64,000 bases of DNA. Origin: Parvularcula sp039818345. GTDB lineage: Bacteria; Pseudomonadota; Alphaproteobacteria; Caulobacterales; Parvularculaceae. The position numbers and the translations under genes were made by a program. The first letter of the stretch is position 1; the number at the start of each line of letters is the position of its first letter. Below the pieces are notes generated by a model. It did no database searches. It saw only the letters and a program-made list of their open reading frames with translations, and had not been told where the DNA came from. The stretch covers positions 20,743 through 84,742 of the forward strand of contig JBCBUC010000014.1 in assembly GCA_039818345.1 (NCBI GenBank), written 5' to 3'. This document shows positions 8,466-16,868 of the stretch, one piece after another.

Positions 8466-10847
8466 TTGGTCTGGGATCGATATTTCGAGGGGCGCCCTCG
8501 GCTTGCGCTGTGTCTATGCGCCCTCATTTTTGTCGTCGCTGCGTCCGGTCTTCCCAAGCTGTCGATCAGTGGTGATAGCAAGGCGTTCTTCTCCGACGAC
8601 AACATCAACCTGGTACAGTTCAAAGCGCTCGAGGCTGAATACGCGCTGACCCAAGGCATTGGCCTCGCTCTCCATGCTGAGGAGGGGGATCTCTTCACCG
8701 AGGAACGGCTCCAAGTTATTCGTCAGCTCACTGATGAGGTGTGGAAACTTCCCTACGCCAGGCGGGTGTCGTCCATCACCAATGCGCCCAGACTGTCGTC
8801 GGAGGGCGATGAACTCGTCATTGAAGACATGATGGAAGGCGATGCGATGGACGCGGCCTTGTTCCGTGGCCGCGTGATGGAAGATGAGTTGCTCGTCGAT
8901 CGGCTGATCTCACCTGACGGGAAAACAACGATCATCGTTATCATCGCCGAGGGGATCGGCGAGGTGTCGGAGCGCGCGGATATCGTCTCGACGGCGCTGA
9001 GGGAGCTTGTGGCCACGTCGGATTTGGAGGCCGTGGGGCTGGTCCCTTGGTATGGTGGGCGTCTTGCGATCATCGACGCGCTTAGCAAGGCAGGCAAACG
9101 GGATCTTGCCACCTTGTTGCCGATAACAGTGGTGGTGATCGGGTTGCTCTCGTTCTTTTTGCTCCGTTCGGCGCTCTTTGCTGCGGTGTTGGTTCTCACC
9201 CCTCTGCTTTCTGCCATTGCAACGCTCGGGGCTGCAGGACATTTCGGCATCGAAATCATGGCGCTGACGGCAAACATTCCCTCCATCGTCTTGATGCTGT
9301 GTGTCGCTGGGTTTTCGCATTTGGTGATGGCTATCCAAGACGAACAGACTGCTGGGCACGGACCATCAGAAGCGGTGACCCGGGCGCTTGAGAGCAACGC
9401 AGCGCCGATTGCTCTTACCTTCGTGACCACGGCGCTTGGCTTTTTGATGCTCAATTTCGCCGACGCACCGCCGGTCAACGTGCTTGGATCTTTGGTGGCG
9501 CTCGGCGGGATGATTTGCCTCGTCTTGGGGTTTCTGGGGATCCCAGCCTTGGTCAGGCTGATCCGCCCTCAGCCGTCCGTGCAGCGCGCATTCCTATCCC
9601 AAGCAGCAGGTGCGGCGTCCTCCTTCGTAACCGCCGATTCGGGGCGCGCAGCCTTAGGCGTGGGCGCTATCGCTGTGCTGGTGGCGTCCGGCTCGCTTCT
9701 TCTTAAACCTGACGATTTTATCCCGCATTTCTTCAACGGGTCTTATGAATTTCGTCAGCATCTTGATCGGTTAGAAGACGAGCTGCCTGCCTTTGGCGTC
9801 GTTGAATTTGATCTTTCGCATGCCGGCGCCGACGCGATCACTGATCCTGCCTTTGTCGGCGAGCTTGAGGCGTTTGAGGAGTATCTCAAAGGCCTTCCCA
9901 ACGTGACGCATGTCTATTCGATCGCTGAGACGTTCCGGCGCCTTCATAAAAATCTTAATGCTGAAGATCCCAGTGCAGCGGAATCGCTTCCCGATAGCGG
10001 CGATGCCATGGCGCAATACCTTCTTCTTTACGAGATGTCCTTGCCCTTTGGGCAGGACCTCACTGATCGCGTGTCGATGGATAAATCGGGGACACGCGTG
10101 AGCGCGGTGGTGAAGGATGCCTCGAACGCCAACCTTAACGTGATCAAAAGGGAGGCTGATGCCTGGCTTGATGGTGGCTTGTCACCTACCATTGCGGGCC
10201 ATGCCACCGGGCTGTCGCCGATGTATGCGCAACTGACGTTGATCAATGTCCGCTCCATGATTGGGGGGACGTTCGCAGCCTTGGTGCTGATCTCAGTTAT
10301 CTTGATCTTGGCTTTTCGCAGCCTGGCCTACGGAATTGTCAGTCTACTTCCTAATCTTCTCCCAGGTGCGGTGGCGTTTGGTTTGTGGGGTTATCTTGTT
10401 GGTGATGTTGGCATCGCATCGTCGATCGTTGGCGCGGTCACGCTTGGCATCATCGTCGATGACACGATCCACATGATTTGGCGTTACCAAGAGGGCCGCC
10501 GCCGCGGCTTTCCGCCCAAACAAGCCACACGGATGATGTTCGATCATGCGGGACGGCCAATTTTGGTGTCGAGCATTGTCCTGACGCTTGGCTATCTCGT
10601 GATGGCGAGTTCTGGGTTTTACATCACTGCAACTTTAGGACAGCTCAGTGCTCTGATTATTATGTCAGCTTTCGTGTTTGATTGGTTCTTGCTTGCGCCA
10701 CTTTTGATTGTGCTGGACCCGCTGTTAGAGCCCAAGCGCCAGGTCAAACGGCATGCAGCACCCACACCATCGCCGGCGATGGCTATTCCCAGCGACAACG
10801 CCCGCACGATCGATGATCCACAACAGCAGGATCGTGAAACGGGTTAG
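8466..10847 (+). CDS. MMPL/RND-family exporter
   Basis: This is an inner-membrane transporter of the RND superfamily, probably of the HAE3 (hydrophobe/hopanoid-type) group. It has the usual doubled layout: one N-terminal membrane helix, a large periplasmic loop, a cluster of helices (ITVVVIGLLSFFLL to LVLGFLGIPALV), a second periplasmic domain, and a second cluster (GTFAALVLISVILIL to DWFLLAPLLIVL). GIIVDDTIHM in the second half matches the conserved acidic helix of the proton relay. I chose TTG 8466 because AGAGGGGG precedes it and MVWDRYFEGRPRL fits related N-termini. The in-frame ATG 8436 lies only about 12 bases after the putative -10 box. Substrate unknown. Confidence 0.85.
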   Translation: MVWDRYFEGRPRLALCLCALIFVVAASGLPKLSISGDSKAFFSDDNINLVQFKALEAEYALTQGIGLALHAEEGDLFTEERLQVIRQLTDEVWKLPYARRVSSITNAPRLSSEGDELVIEDMMEGDAMDAALFRGRVMEDELLVDRLISPDGKTTIIVIIAEGIGEVSERADIVSTALRELVATSDLEAVGLVPWYGGRLAIIDALSKAGKRDLATLLPITVVVIGLLSFFLLRSALFAAVLVLTPLLSAIATLGAAGHFGIEIMALTANIPSIVLMLCVAGFSHLVMAIQDEQTAGHGPSEAVTRALESNAAPIALTFVTTALGFLMLNFADAPPVNVLGSLVALGGMICLVLGFLGIPALVRLIRPQPSVQRAFLSQAAGAASSFVTADSGRAALGVGAIAVLVASGSLLLKPDDFIPHFFNGSYEFRQHLDRLEDELPAFGVVEFDLSHAGADAITDPAFVGELEAFEEYLKGLPNVTHVYSIAETFRRLHKNLNAEDPSAAESLPDSGDAMAQYLLLYEMSLPFGQDLTDRVSMDKSGTRVSAVVKDASNANLNVIKREADAWLDGGLSPTIAGHATGLSPMYAQLTLINVRSMIGGTFAALVLISVILILAFRSLAYGIVSLLPNLLPGAVAFGLWGYLVGDVGIASSIVGAVTLGIIVDDTIHMIWRYQEGRRRGFPPKQATRMMFDHAGRPILVSSIVLTLGYLVMASSGFYITATLGQLSALIIMSAFVFDWFLLAPLLIVLDPLLEPKRQVKRHAAPTPSPAMAIPSDNARTIDDPQQQDRETG

Positions 10848-11740
10848 TGGGAGGCGGTGAAGCGTCCGCCGCCCTCGGCATAGGCCTGGTTGCCGCGGGT
10901 GAAGACGTGATCGCTCTCAAGAATGTCCTCAGGCCTATACAAATAGCTATCAGCACAACCTTTGCTTCGTAGGCCCGCATATAGAGGGCCGAAATCAGTG
11001 TTCTGTGTCTGCTCTAATAGGTCGTCATAGCTGTCGATGACGAAATAGGTCTGTTGGAAGTCGTCAATGCGGTAATTGGTTTTCACCAGCCGCTCAACGT
11101 TGAAGCCTAGACGGTTCGGCGAGCTGCTTTCGATACTGAAGACGCTTTCGGCGGGGGATGAGACGATGCCGGCCCCATAGATCTTGAGGCCGTCGTCACG
11201 TTGGATAAGGCCAAACTCCACCGTGTACCAATAAAGGGCAGCAAGGTTTTTGAGGCAACCAGAATCTAGTGACCGTAAACCACCTTTGCCGTAGGCTTCC
11301 ATGTAATCAGCGAAAACAGGATCTGATAACATTGGCACATGGCCAAAGACGTCATGAAAGACGTCAGGTTCCTGAATATAATCGAGTTGATCGGCCTTGC
11401 GGATAAAATTGCCCGCCGGGAAGCGGCGATTGGCCAGGTGGTCAAAAAAGACAGCATCAGGGACGAGGCCCGGCACCGCCACCACCCGCCATCCGGTCAG
11501 CGCCTCAAGCTCGTCAGACATCCGCTCGAAATGCGGGATCCCGCCTTTGCCAAGATCGAGGGCGTTCAATCCATTGAGAAAAGCTTGGTCGGCTCGGCCC
11601 GGCAGCACGTTCATCAGGCGCGCGTAAAGCGCGTCCCAAACGCCGTGCTCATCGGCGGTGTAGCTCTCCCAATCCTGCGGGATTGTATAATCGTCGGCAG
11701 GAGCTTCGCTGGCGCGGTGAAAGGAGGGCTCTTTGGTCAT
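10844..11740 (-). CDS. phhA: Phenylalanine-4-hydroxylase
   Basis: The enzyme converts phenylalanine to tyrosine using tetrahydropterin and O2 at a non-haem iron. The 298-residue product is a compact bacterial form without the N-terminal ACT domain. VFHDVFGHVPML gives iron ligands His129 and His134, and WYTVEFGLI gives Glu175, the third ligand of the facial triad. Its stop codon overlaps that of the convergent exporter gene (TTAG, 10844-10847). A perfect inverted repeat lies about 45 bases upstream of the start. No phhB (pterin recycling) or Lrp-type regulator gene, its frequent partners, is present here. Confidence 0.95.
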   Translation of the reverse strand: MTKEPSFHRASEAPADDYTIPQDWESYTADEHGVWDALYARLMNVLPGRADQAFLNGLNALDLGKGGIPHFERMSDELEALTGWRVVAVPGLVPDAVFFDHLANRRFPAGNFIRKADQLDYIQEPDVFHDVFGHVPMLSDPVFADYMEAYGKGGLRSLDSGCLKNLAALYWYTVEFGLIQRDDGLKIYGAGIVSSPAESVFSIESSSPNRLGFNVERLVKTNYRIDDFQQTYFVIDSYDDLLEQTQNTDFGPLYAGLRSKGCADSYLYRPEDILESDHVFTRGNQAYAEGGGRFTASH

Positions 11741-11785
11741 GGTGCGCGGGCCTCTTCTGTTCGAAGGCCTGCGCTATACCGCTTC

Positions 11786-11802
11786 ATAGATCGCCGATCT
11801 AT
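11786..11802. promoter_or_regulatory. 17-bp perfect inverted repeat upstream of phhA
   Basis: ATAGATCG (11786-11793), one central base, and CGATCTAT (11795-11802) form a perfect dyad. It starts 46 bases before the phhA start codon, where a dimeric regulator could act. The binding protein is unknown. Confidence 0.45.
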
Positions 11803-12210
11803 AAGGGTTTATCCGAAAAGCCGTTGAATGACAGGACCTTTATGAGGCTGATCCTCCAGCGGGCAGGGCATTGGCGACGAGAACGGATTCCCAGCGCGAA
11901 CGGCGTCTCGGCCGCCACGTAGACGCTGCCTTAGGTCGGACGCCAAGCGATCCTTCCCAGCACCTATCGCATTCCATGTCGCTGCCAGTTTTGGCATCAA
12001 GCAGCACCCCACGTGTTACCAAGACCTTTCTTTCAAGGGTTCAAGGCCCCCTATCGACCGGAGAGCGGCCATTTTCCGGAATGGCAGGGCGATTTGACGG
12101 CACCGAAGGCCAATTTAAGGCAGCGTTAACAGATCCGGCTCGGATATTTGCCTTAACGGCCGCAAAATGCCCCCAGGACAGTATCCCGAGAACATGCCAT
12201 AGGGCGGAGC
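11803..12210. other. Gene-free gap with no recognised coding
   Basis: I see no gene in this stretch. The short open frames here lack family features and plausible ribosome sites. No tRNA signature is present. The only recognisable content is the CtrA-like site at 12115-12130 and an 8-bp inverted repeat, TTAAGGCA (12115-12122) with TGCCTTAA (12149-12156), both close to the next gene. It is the longest non-coding stretch of the window. Confidence 0.5.
12115..12130. promoter_or_regulatory. Candidate CtrA-binding site
   Basis: TTAA (12115-12118), seven bases, then TTAAC (12126-12130) is an exact match to the TTAA-N7-TTAAC consensus of the alphaproteobacterial cell-cycle regulator CtrA. It is 80 bases upstream of the oxidoreductase start. 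Binding is inferred from the motif only. Confidence 0.5.
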
Positions 12211-13137
12211 ATGAGCGAAAATCTTCACTTACGGGCCGGTGTGGCCGGGGCCGGCGTCTTCGGCGGCTATCACACCAAAAAGTATAAAGAAGCCGACGGT
12301 GCGAGCGTCGCCGCGATCTTCGACCTTGATCGCGCGCGCGCCGATGAGCGCGCCGCTGCGCACGGTGCCGTGGGCTATGACGATTTCGACGCCTTCCTGG
12401 AAGCGATCGACGTGGTCACCATCGCGACGCCCGCATCGACCCATGCGAGCCTCGCTGCCAAAGCGATCGCGGCAGGCAAGCATGTCCTGGTGGAAAAGCC
12501 GATCGCCATGACCCTCAACGATGCTGATGCGCTGATCGCCGCTGCGGATGAACAGGGCGTCGTGATCCAAGTGGGCCATCAAGAGCGGTATGTCGCAGAA
12601 GCCTTCGGTCTTTTCGATCGCGAAACGCCAACCACCGTGCGCTCGCGGCGGCTGAATAAATTCTCCGGCCGGGCGATGGATGTCTCGGTGGTCTTTGATT
12701 TGATGATTCACGATCTCGATCTCTTGGCCCATCTCACGGGGCGCTCTGATGCCACGATCGTTCGCTGTCAGGGCCGCACCGAAAAAGGCGATCACGCTGA
12801 TTTCGTTGATGTTGAGCTCGATATTGGCGGCGTGAAGGCGCAGCTGACCGCATCACGCTTGGAAGACGAGCCGATCCGTGACCTCACTCTTGGTTATCCA
12901 GAGGGCGAGATCCACCTCAATTTCCTGGCACGGAAGGTCACCAACACCACGGCGAAACCTGTCGCCACAGATTTTGATGCGGCGGACTTGCCGCTTTCCC
13001 TCAAAGATCCCTTGGCATTTGGCACGGAGAGCTTCCTCGCCGCTGTCCGGAAAGGGCATCGCCCTTTGGTTCCGGGGCAGGCGGGGCGGCGCTCACTTGC
13101 CATGGCATTGGCGATTGAAGAGGCTTTGCGCGGGTAA
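12211..13137 (+). CDS. Gfo/Idh/MocA-family oxidoreductase
   Basis: This is an NAD(P)-dependent sugar or sugar-nucleotide dehydrogenase. The 308-residue product has the Rossmann glycine loop GVAGAGVFGGYH (residues 10-21), TIATPASTH, and the family hallmark EKP at residues 95-97. The second domain carries DLMIHDLDLLAHL, where the His-Asp pair is typical of the active site. Some relatives with this signature oxidise UDP-GlcNAc at C3 for lipid A with amide-linked acyl chains (GnnA), but no partner aminotransferase is nearby, so that remains a guess. It is followed by nadE after 45 bases on the same strand, and a CtrA-like site lies upstream. Confidence 0.85.
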   Translation: MSENLHLRAGVAGAGVFGGYHTKKYKEADGASVAAIFDLDRARADERAAAHGAVGYDDFDAFLEAIDVVTIATPASTHASLAAKAIAAGKHVLVEKPIAMTLNDADALIAAADEQGVVIQVGHQERYVAEAFGLFDRETPTTVRSRRLNKFSGRAMDVSVVFDLMIHDLDLLAHLTGRSDATIVRCQGRTEKGDHADFVDVELDIGGVKAQLTASRLEDEPIRDLTLGYPEGEIHLNFLARKVTNTTAKPVATDFDAADLPLSLKDPLAFGTESFLAAVRKGHRPLVPGQAGRRSLAMALAIEEALRG

Positions 13138-13182
13138 ACCGGCGGGTGGTTCCGGCCATCATCAAGGCCTAGATGGATTGAG

Positions 13183-14844
13183 ATGGACGAACGGCTTCAC
13201 CTTGTGCTTGCGCAGCTCAACCAGACGGTGGGCGATCTCTCAGGCAATCTCGCCACTGTTCTTGAGACTCGGCGCGGGCATCCCAAAGCTGATCTCGTGA
13301 TCTGCCCGGAGCTTTGCATCTCCGGTTATCCGCCAGAGGATCTTTCCTTGCGCCGATCTTATGTTGCGGCGTGTGAGGCGATGGTTGAGACCTTGGCCAA
13401 AGCGACCGGCGACGAGCCTGGTCCTTGGTTGGTCGTCGGCACACCGATGGCTGGTGAACCCGGTGATGATCAGCGGCCTTACAACACAGGTGTCCTGATT
13501 GGTGATGGGAAGGTTCAGGGCATCGCCAAAAAAGTGTGCCTGCCTAACTACGGACCTTTTGACGAACCGCGCACCTTTCGCCCCGCAACAGAGGTCAACA
13601 CGATACCCTTCCGTGGGCTGAAGCTAGGTCTCATGGTGTGCGAGGATATGTGGTATCCCGAGGTCGCAGCCGATCTCCACAAGGCCGGGGCGGATGTCTT
13701 GATCGTGCCGCACGGCTCTCCCTTTCGCCGCACCGTCCACGAAGAGCGCCTGGTGCAGGCCAAGGCACGGACGATTGAGACTGACCTACCCCTGGCCTTC
13801 GTTAATCAGTGCGGCGGTCAGGACGAGCTGATCTTTGATGGCGGCTGTTTTGTGATGCAAAAGGGGGAGGTCGTCGCGTCCTCTCCTCTCTTTGTCCAAC
13901 ACCAGCTGGCGGTTGATCTTGTCAAGACAGATCAAGGTTGGCGTGTGGAAGAGGGCGCCAAAAACGATTGGCCAACGGAGGATGAACTGATCTACCAAGC
14001 GCTGGTTACCGGGACGCGCGATTACATCGCCAAGTCCGGTTTCAAAGACGTGGTGATTGGCCTTTCGGGCGGGGTCGATAGTGCCCTTGTCGCGGCTATC
14101 GCTGTTGATGCTCTTGGTCCAGAGCATGTTCATTGTGTCCGATTGCCGTCCCGCTACACATCAGAAGGCTCGATGGTTGATGCTGAGGCCTGCGCGAAGG
14201 CCCTCGGCATACGTCTTGATACGGTGGGCATTGAACCTGCGGTCAGTGCCTTTGACGGCATGCTTGATGCGGTGTTTGACGGCCGAGCGCCTGATGTGAC
14301 GGAGGAGAATCTGCAATCACGGATTCGCGGCACCGCGCTCATGGCGATCTCCAACAAGCTTGGCTCGATGATGCTCACCACAGGCAATAAATCGGAAATG
14401 GCCTGCGGTTACGCGACGCTGTACGGTGATATGAATGGTGGTTTCAATCCGCTCAAAGACGTTTATAAGACCAGGGTGTTCTCGCTTTGCCGTTGGCGTA
14501 ACACAGCGAAACCCGCTGAAGCTCTAGGGCCCGACGGCGTTGTTATCCCCGAGGTAATCATCAACAAACCGCCTTCGGCAGAGTTGCGGGAGGATCAAAA
14601 GGACGAGGATAGTCTTCCGCCCTATGATGTTCTCGACGATATCCTCCATGGTCTGATTGAAGAAGAATTGAGCGTTGCGGCGATCGCTGAGCGCGGTCAC
14701 GATATTGGCTTGGTGCGCCGAGTGCAGACGATGCTCTATCGCGCAGAGTTTAAACGCAAGCAATCTGCCCCAGGCCCAAAGGTCAGCCGCCGCTATTTCG
14801 GTCGCGATCGGCGTTACCCAATCATCAACCGCTTTAAAGAGTAA
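13183..14844 (+). CDS. nadE: Glutamine-dependent NAD+ synthetase
   Basis: The enzyme amidates nicotinic acid adenine dinucleotide to NAD+, taking ammonia from glutamine. The 553-residue product has two domains. The N-terminal nitrilase-type glutaminase carries ICPELCISGYPPEDL (Glu43), KKVCLPNYGPFDE (Lys) and GLMVCEDMWYP (Cys). The C-terminal synthetase carries the ATP-pyrophosphatase loop SGGVDS at about 295-300, followed by TTGNKSEMACGYATLYGDM. Length matches the two-domain class found in most alphaproteobacteria. It follows the oxidoreductase gene at close range, so cotranscription is possible. Confidence 0.96.
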   Translation: MDERLHLVLAQLNQTVGDLSGNLATVLETRRGHPKADLVICPELCISGYPPEDLSLRRSYVAACEAMVETLAKATGDEPGPWLVVGTPMAGEPGDDQRPYNTGVLIGDGKVQGIAKKVCLPNYGPFDEPRTFRPATEVNTIPFRGLKLGLMVCEDMWYPEVAADLHKAGADVLIVPHGSPFRRTVHEERLVQAKARTIETDLPLAFVNQCGGQDELIFDGGCFVMQKGEVVASSPLFVQHQLAVDLVKTDQGWRVEEGAKNDWPTEDELIYQALVTGTRDYIAKSGFKDVVIGLSGGVDSALVAAIAVDALGPEHVHCVRLPSRYTSEGSMVDAEACAKALGIRLDTVGIEPAVSAFDGMLDAVFDGRAPDVTEENLQSRIRGTALMAISNKLGSMMLTTGNKSEMACGYATLYGDMNGGFNPLKDVYKTRVFSLCRWRNTAKPAEALGPDGVVIPEVIINKPPSAELREDQKDEDSLPPYDVLDDILHGLIEEELSVAAIAERGHDIGLVRRVQTMLYRAEFKRKQSAPGPKVSRRYFGRDRRYPIINRFKE

Positions 14845-14996
14845 GCGCTTGTTGGCTTCTGTCTGTGTGTTGGTTGTGAGGTACGCGTTGGCGCTGGATC
14901 ATCCTCTCCTGGCCGTCCGGATGTCGTGAAATTTTCCCGTAACCACTTTGCATGGACGGACGAACACCAGGTCAAGCAACGATTGGAGATTGCTTG

Positions 14997-15446
14997 ATGA
15001 AACGTTTGCTGACTGCTGCTGCCCTTGGATTGGCGGCTGTGACTTTTGCCCCGACCGCCGCTGTTGCCGCCGATCCGATTTACACGGGTCTTTTGAACAA
15101 CACAGCCGTTGGAGGTTATGACGTCGTCTCTTTCTTTGACGGCGAAGGTGTTGAAGGGTCTCGTGATTTTGAGACGACCTATAAAGGCGCTGAGTTTCGC
15201 TTCTCAAGCGCAGAGAACCTCGCACGGTTCGAAGCTGACCCTGACGCTTATGCGCCGCAATATGGCGGGTACTGTGCATGGGCTGTTAGCCAAGGCTCGC
15301 TTGCGCCTGGTGATCCGTCCACGGCAACGATCCATCATGGCAAACTCTATCTCAATGTGAACCGTTCGATTCAGCAGCGTTGGGATAAAGATCGCGATGG
15401 CTTCATTGCCTCCGCCAACGGACATTGGCCTGGGATTCTTAACTGA
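14997..15446 (+). CDS. Secreted YHS-domain protein
   Basis: The 149-residue product has a clear Sec signal peptide (KRLLTAAALGLAAVTFAPTAAVAA, split here only in description; cleavage near residue 25). The mature part matches YHS-domain proteins: VGGYDVVSFF, FETTYKGAEFRFSS, ARFEADPDAYAPQYGGYCAW. The family is often proposed to handle metals, but the role is unproven. The start at 14997 is chosen over an in-frame ATG at 14952 because GGAGAT (14985-14990) precedes it and the signal peptide starts there. A strong terminator follows. Confidence 0.85.
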   Translation: MKRLLTAAALGLAAVTFAPTAAVAADPIYTGLLNNTAVGGYDVVSFFDGEGVEGSRDFETTYKGAEFRFSSAENLARFEADPDAYAPQYGGYCAWAVSQGSLAPGDPSTATIHHGKLYLNVNRSIQQRWDKDRDGFIASANGHWPGILN

Positions 15447-15475
15447 GCTCCCTGTCCCTTATCCTGGGCCAAGTG

Positions 15476-15507
15476 CGCTCCCGGTTTCCCCGACCGGGAG
15501 CGTTTTT
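15476..15507 (+). terminator. Rho-independent terminator of the YHS gene
   Basis: A perfect 10-bp stem, CGCTCCCGGT (15476-15485) and ACCGGGAGCG (15493-15502), closes a 7-base loop and is followed by TTTTT (15503-15507). It abuts the end of the convergent DUF1217 gene. Confidence 0.93.
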
Positions 15508-16263
15508 CTACGCAATCAGATTGATGGAACTGGTGCTTGCTGCGGATTGAAGGAGCGTGAGCGCAGCGGCGCTTGAGCTCGTGATGCCGGTGCTCCCAAG
15601 ATCATACTGGATGGCGAAGCGTTGGACGAAGCGGTCGCGTTCCTCTGGGTCTTGGAGGTCTGCGACCGCAAAGCGGCGCTCAAGGTCCACAACCAGCTGG
15701 TCGACGTCGCTTGCTTGCACCTCTTCAGGGATCCCCAGCGTGGTGAACACGACCTCGCGTAGAGGAGGATCAGCAAGAACCTCGTACCAATTTTCGATCT
15801 CATCGGCGTTGCGGAGAAAATAGGACGCAAGCCGAACACCTTGGTTGGTCTCACCCTCAGCCTCTTCGGAGCGGACGACCCGGTACCGTTCGGTGACCTC
15901 ATCGATAAATTCCGGGTTCGTTAGATTGAAAGTGCCAAGGAGAAAGAAATCGAAAGCCTCGGCCATCTCGGTGAACCGGTCATCGCTGAGCTTGTTTGCC
16001 AGGGCTTCGGGATCGCTGGTGCTTTCTGAAAGCACGCGTTCGATGATCGCCTTTTGATCAAGCGTGTCGCTGAGATCAAAGGCGGTGAGCGCATATTGGT
16101 AGAGCCGAAAATCCTCCATCAGATCGTCGACACTGGTCACCTGGCCAATCTTATCACGGAAATACTCCGTCTCGCGATCGACTTCGGAGGCGATGATTGG
16201 CGCAGGTTGGCCGGTCGCAAGGTTGCGCTGGAAAACGTCAATTGAGACGAGTGTGGTGAGCAT
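15508..16263 (-). CDS. DUF1217 (flagellar-associated) protein
   Basis: The 251-residue product matches the DUF1217 family, which in rhizobia and Caulobacter-like bacteria is usually encoded within flagellar clusters. Matching segments are ETEYFRDKIGQVTSVDDLM, RLYQYALTAFDL, FTEMAEAFDFFLLG, GVRLASYFLRNA and EVVFTTLGIPEEV. It is predicted soluble and mostly helical, with a Ser/Ala-rich C-terminus. No signal peptide or membrane helix is visible. No other flagellar gene lies in the window, so it is an orphan here. Its biochemical function is unknown. Confidence 0.8.
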   Translation of the reverse strand: MLTTLVSIDVFQRNLATGQPAPIIASEVDRETEYFRDKIGQVTSVDDLMEDFRLYQYALTAFDLSDTLDQKAIIERVLSESTSDPEALANKLSDDRFTEMAEAFDFFLLGTFNLTNPEFIDEVTERYRVVRSEEAEGETNQGVRLASYFLRNADEIENWYEVLADPPLREVVFTTLGIPEEVQASDVDQLVVDLERRFAVADLQDPEERDRFVQRFAIQYDLGSTGITSSSAAALTLLQSAASTSSINLIA

Positions 16264-16330
16264 GGCGAGGTGACATCAAACTTCACCACAACCTTAAGGT
16301 GTAATTGACCAAGCTTTCGTTAAAGGCCGT

Positions 16331-16804
16331 CTAGACGTATTCGACCTTTTCGATCTCATAGACATGGCTGCCCCCAGGGGCTGCCACCTCAACGCTGTCA
16401 CCCTCTTCTTTGCCGATAAGCGCACGGGCGATGGGAGAGCTGATTGAGATCTTGCTTTCTTTGAGATCCGCTTCGAGGTCGCCGACAATTTGGTAGCGTT
16501 TCTCTTCTTCCGTGTCCTCATCAATTAGGGTGACGGTTGCGCCGAATTTCACGCCAGGGCCGGATAGGGCTGCTACGTCAATGACTTGGGCGCGGCTATG
16601 CTTGTCCTCGAGATCAAGCACTTGGCCTTCGATCCACGATTGGCGTTCTTTTGCAGCATGGTACTCCGCATTTTCCGATAGGTCGCCATGGGCGCGCGCC
16701 TCAGCGATAGCTTGAATGACCTCTGGCCGCTCCACGCTTTTGAGATGCTTGATATCAGCCTCGAGCTTGATGAAGCCCGCTCTGGTCATCGGAAACTTGT
16801 CCAT
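16331..16804 (-). CDS. greA: Transcription elongation factor GreA
   Basis: GreA rescues backtracked RNA polymerase by stimulating transcript cleavage. The 157-residue product has the N-terminal coiled coil with the acidic tip DLSENAEYHAAKERQ and the C-terminal FKBP-like domain (ISISSPIARALIGKEEGD). Start 16804 gives the normal N-terminus MDKFPMTRAGF; the frame continues upstream to 16933 but that part overlaps carB and is not family sequence. It lies 64 bases downstream of carB on the same strand, a pairing common in alphaproteobacteria, and is probably cotranscribed. Confidence 0.96.
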   Translation of the reverse strand: MDKFPMTRAGFIKLEADIKHLKSVERPEVIQAIAEARAHGDLSENAEYHAAKERQSWIEGQVLDLEDKHSRAQVIDVAALSGPGVKFGATVTLIDEDTEEEKRYQIVGDLEADLKESKISISSPIARALIGKEEGDSVEVAAPGGSHVYEIEKVEYV

Positions 16805-16868
16805 TGATCCCGTCTTTCTTGCACATTGAGCGCCGCGTCCCGGATTGGACTGACGGCGCCTTGGGGGA

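Noticed and set aside
12030..12062. GGGTTCAAGGCCCCC, resembling a tRNA T arm
   Set aside because: No acceptor stem, anticodon arm or CCA end can be built around it.
11871..12287. Open frame of 138 codons across the gap before the oxidoreductase gene
   Set aside because: It overlaps the start of the real oxidoreductase gene in another frame, has no family features, and low-complexity Arg/Ser composition typical of a chance frame.
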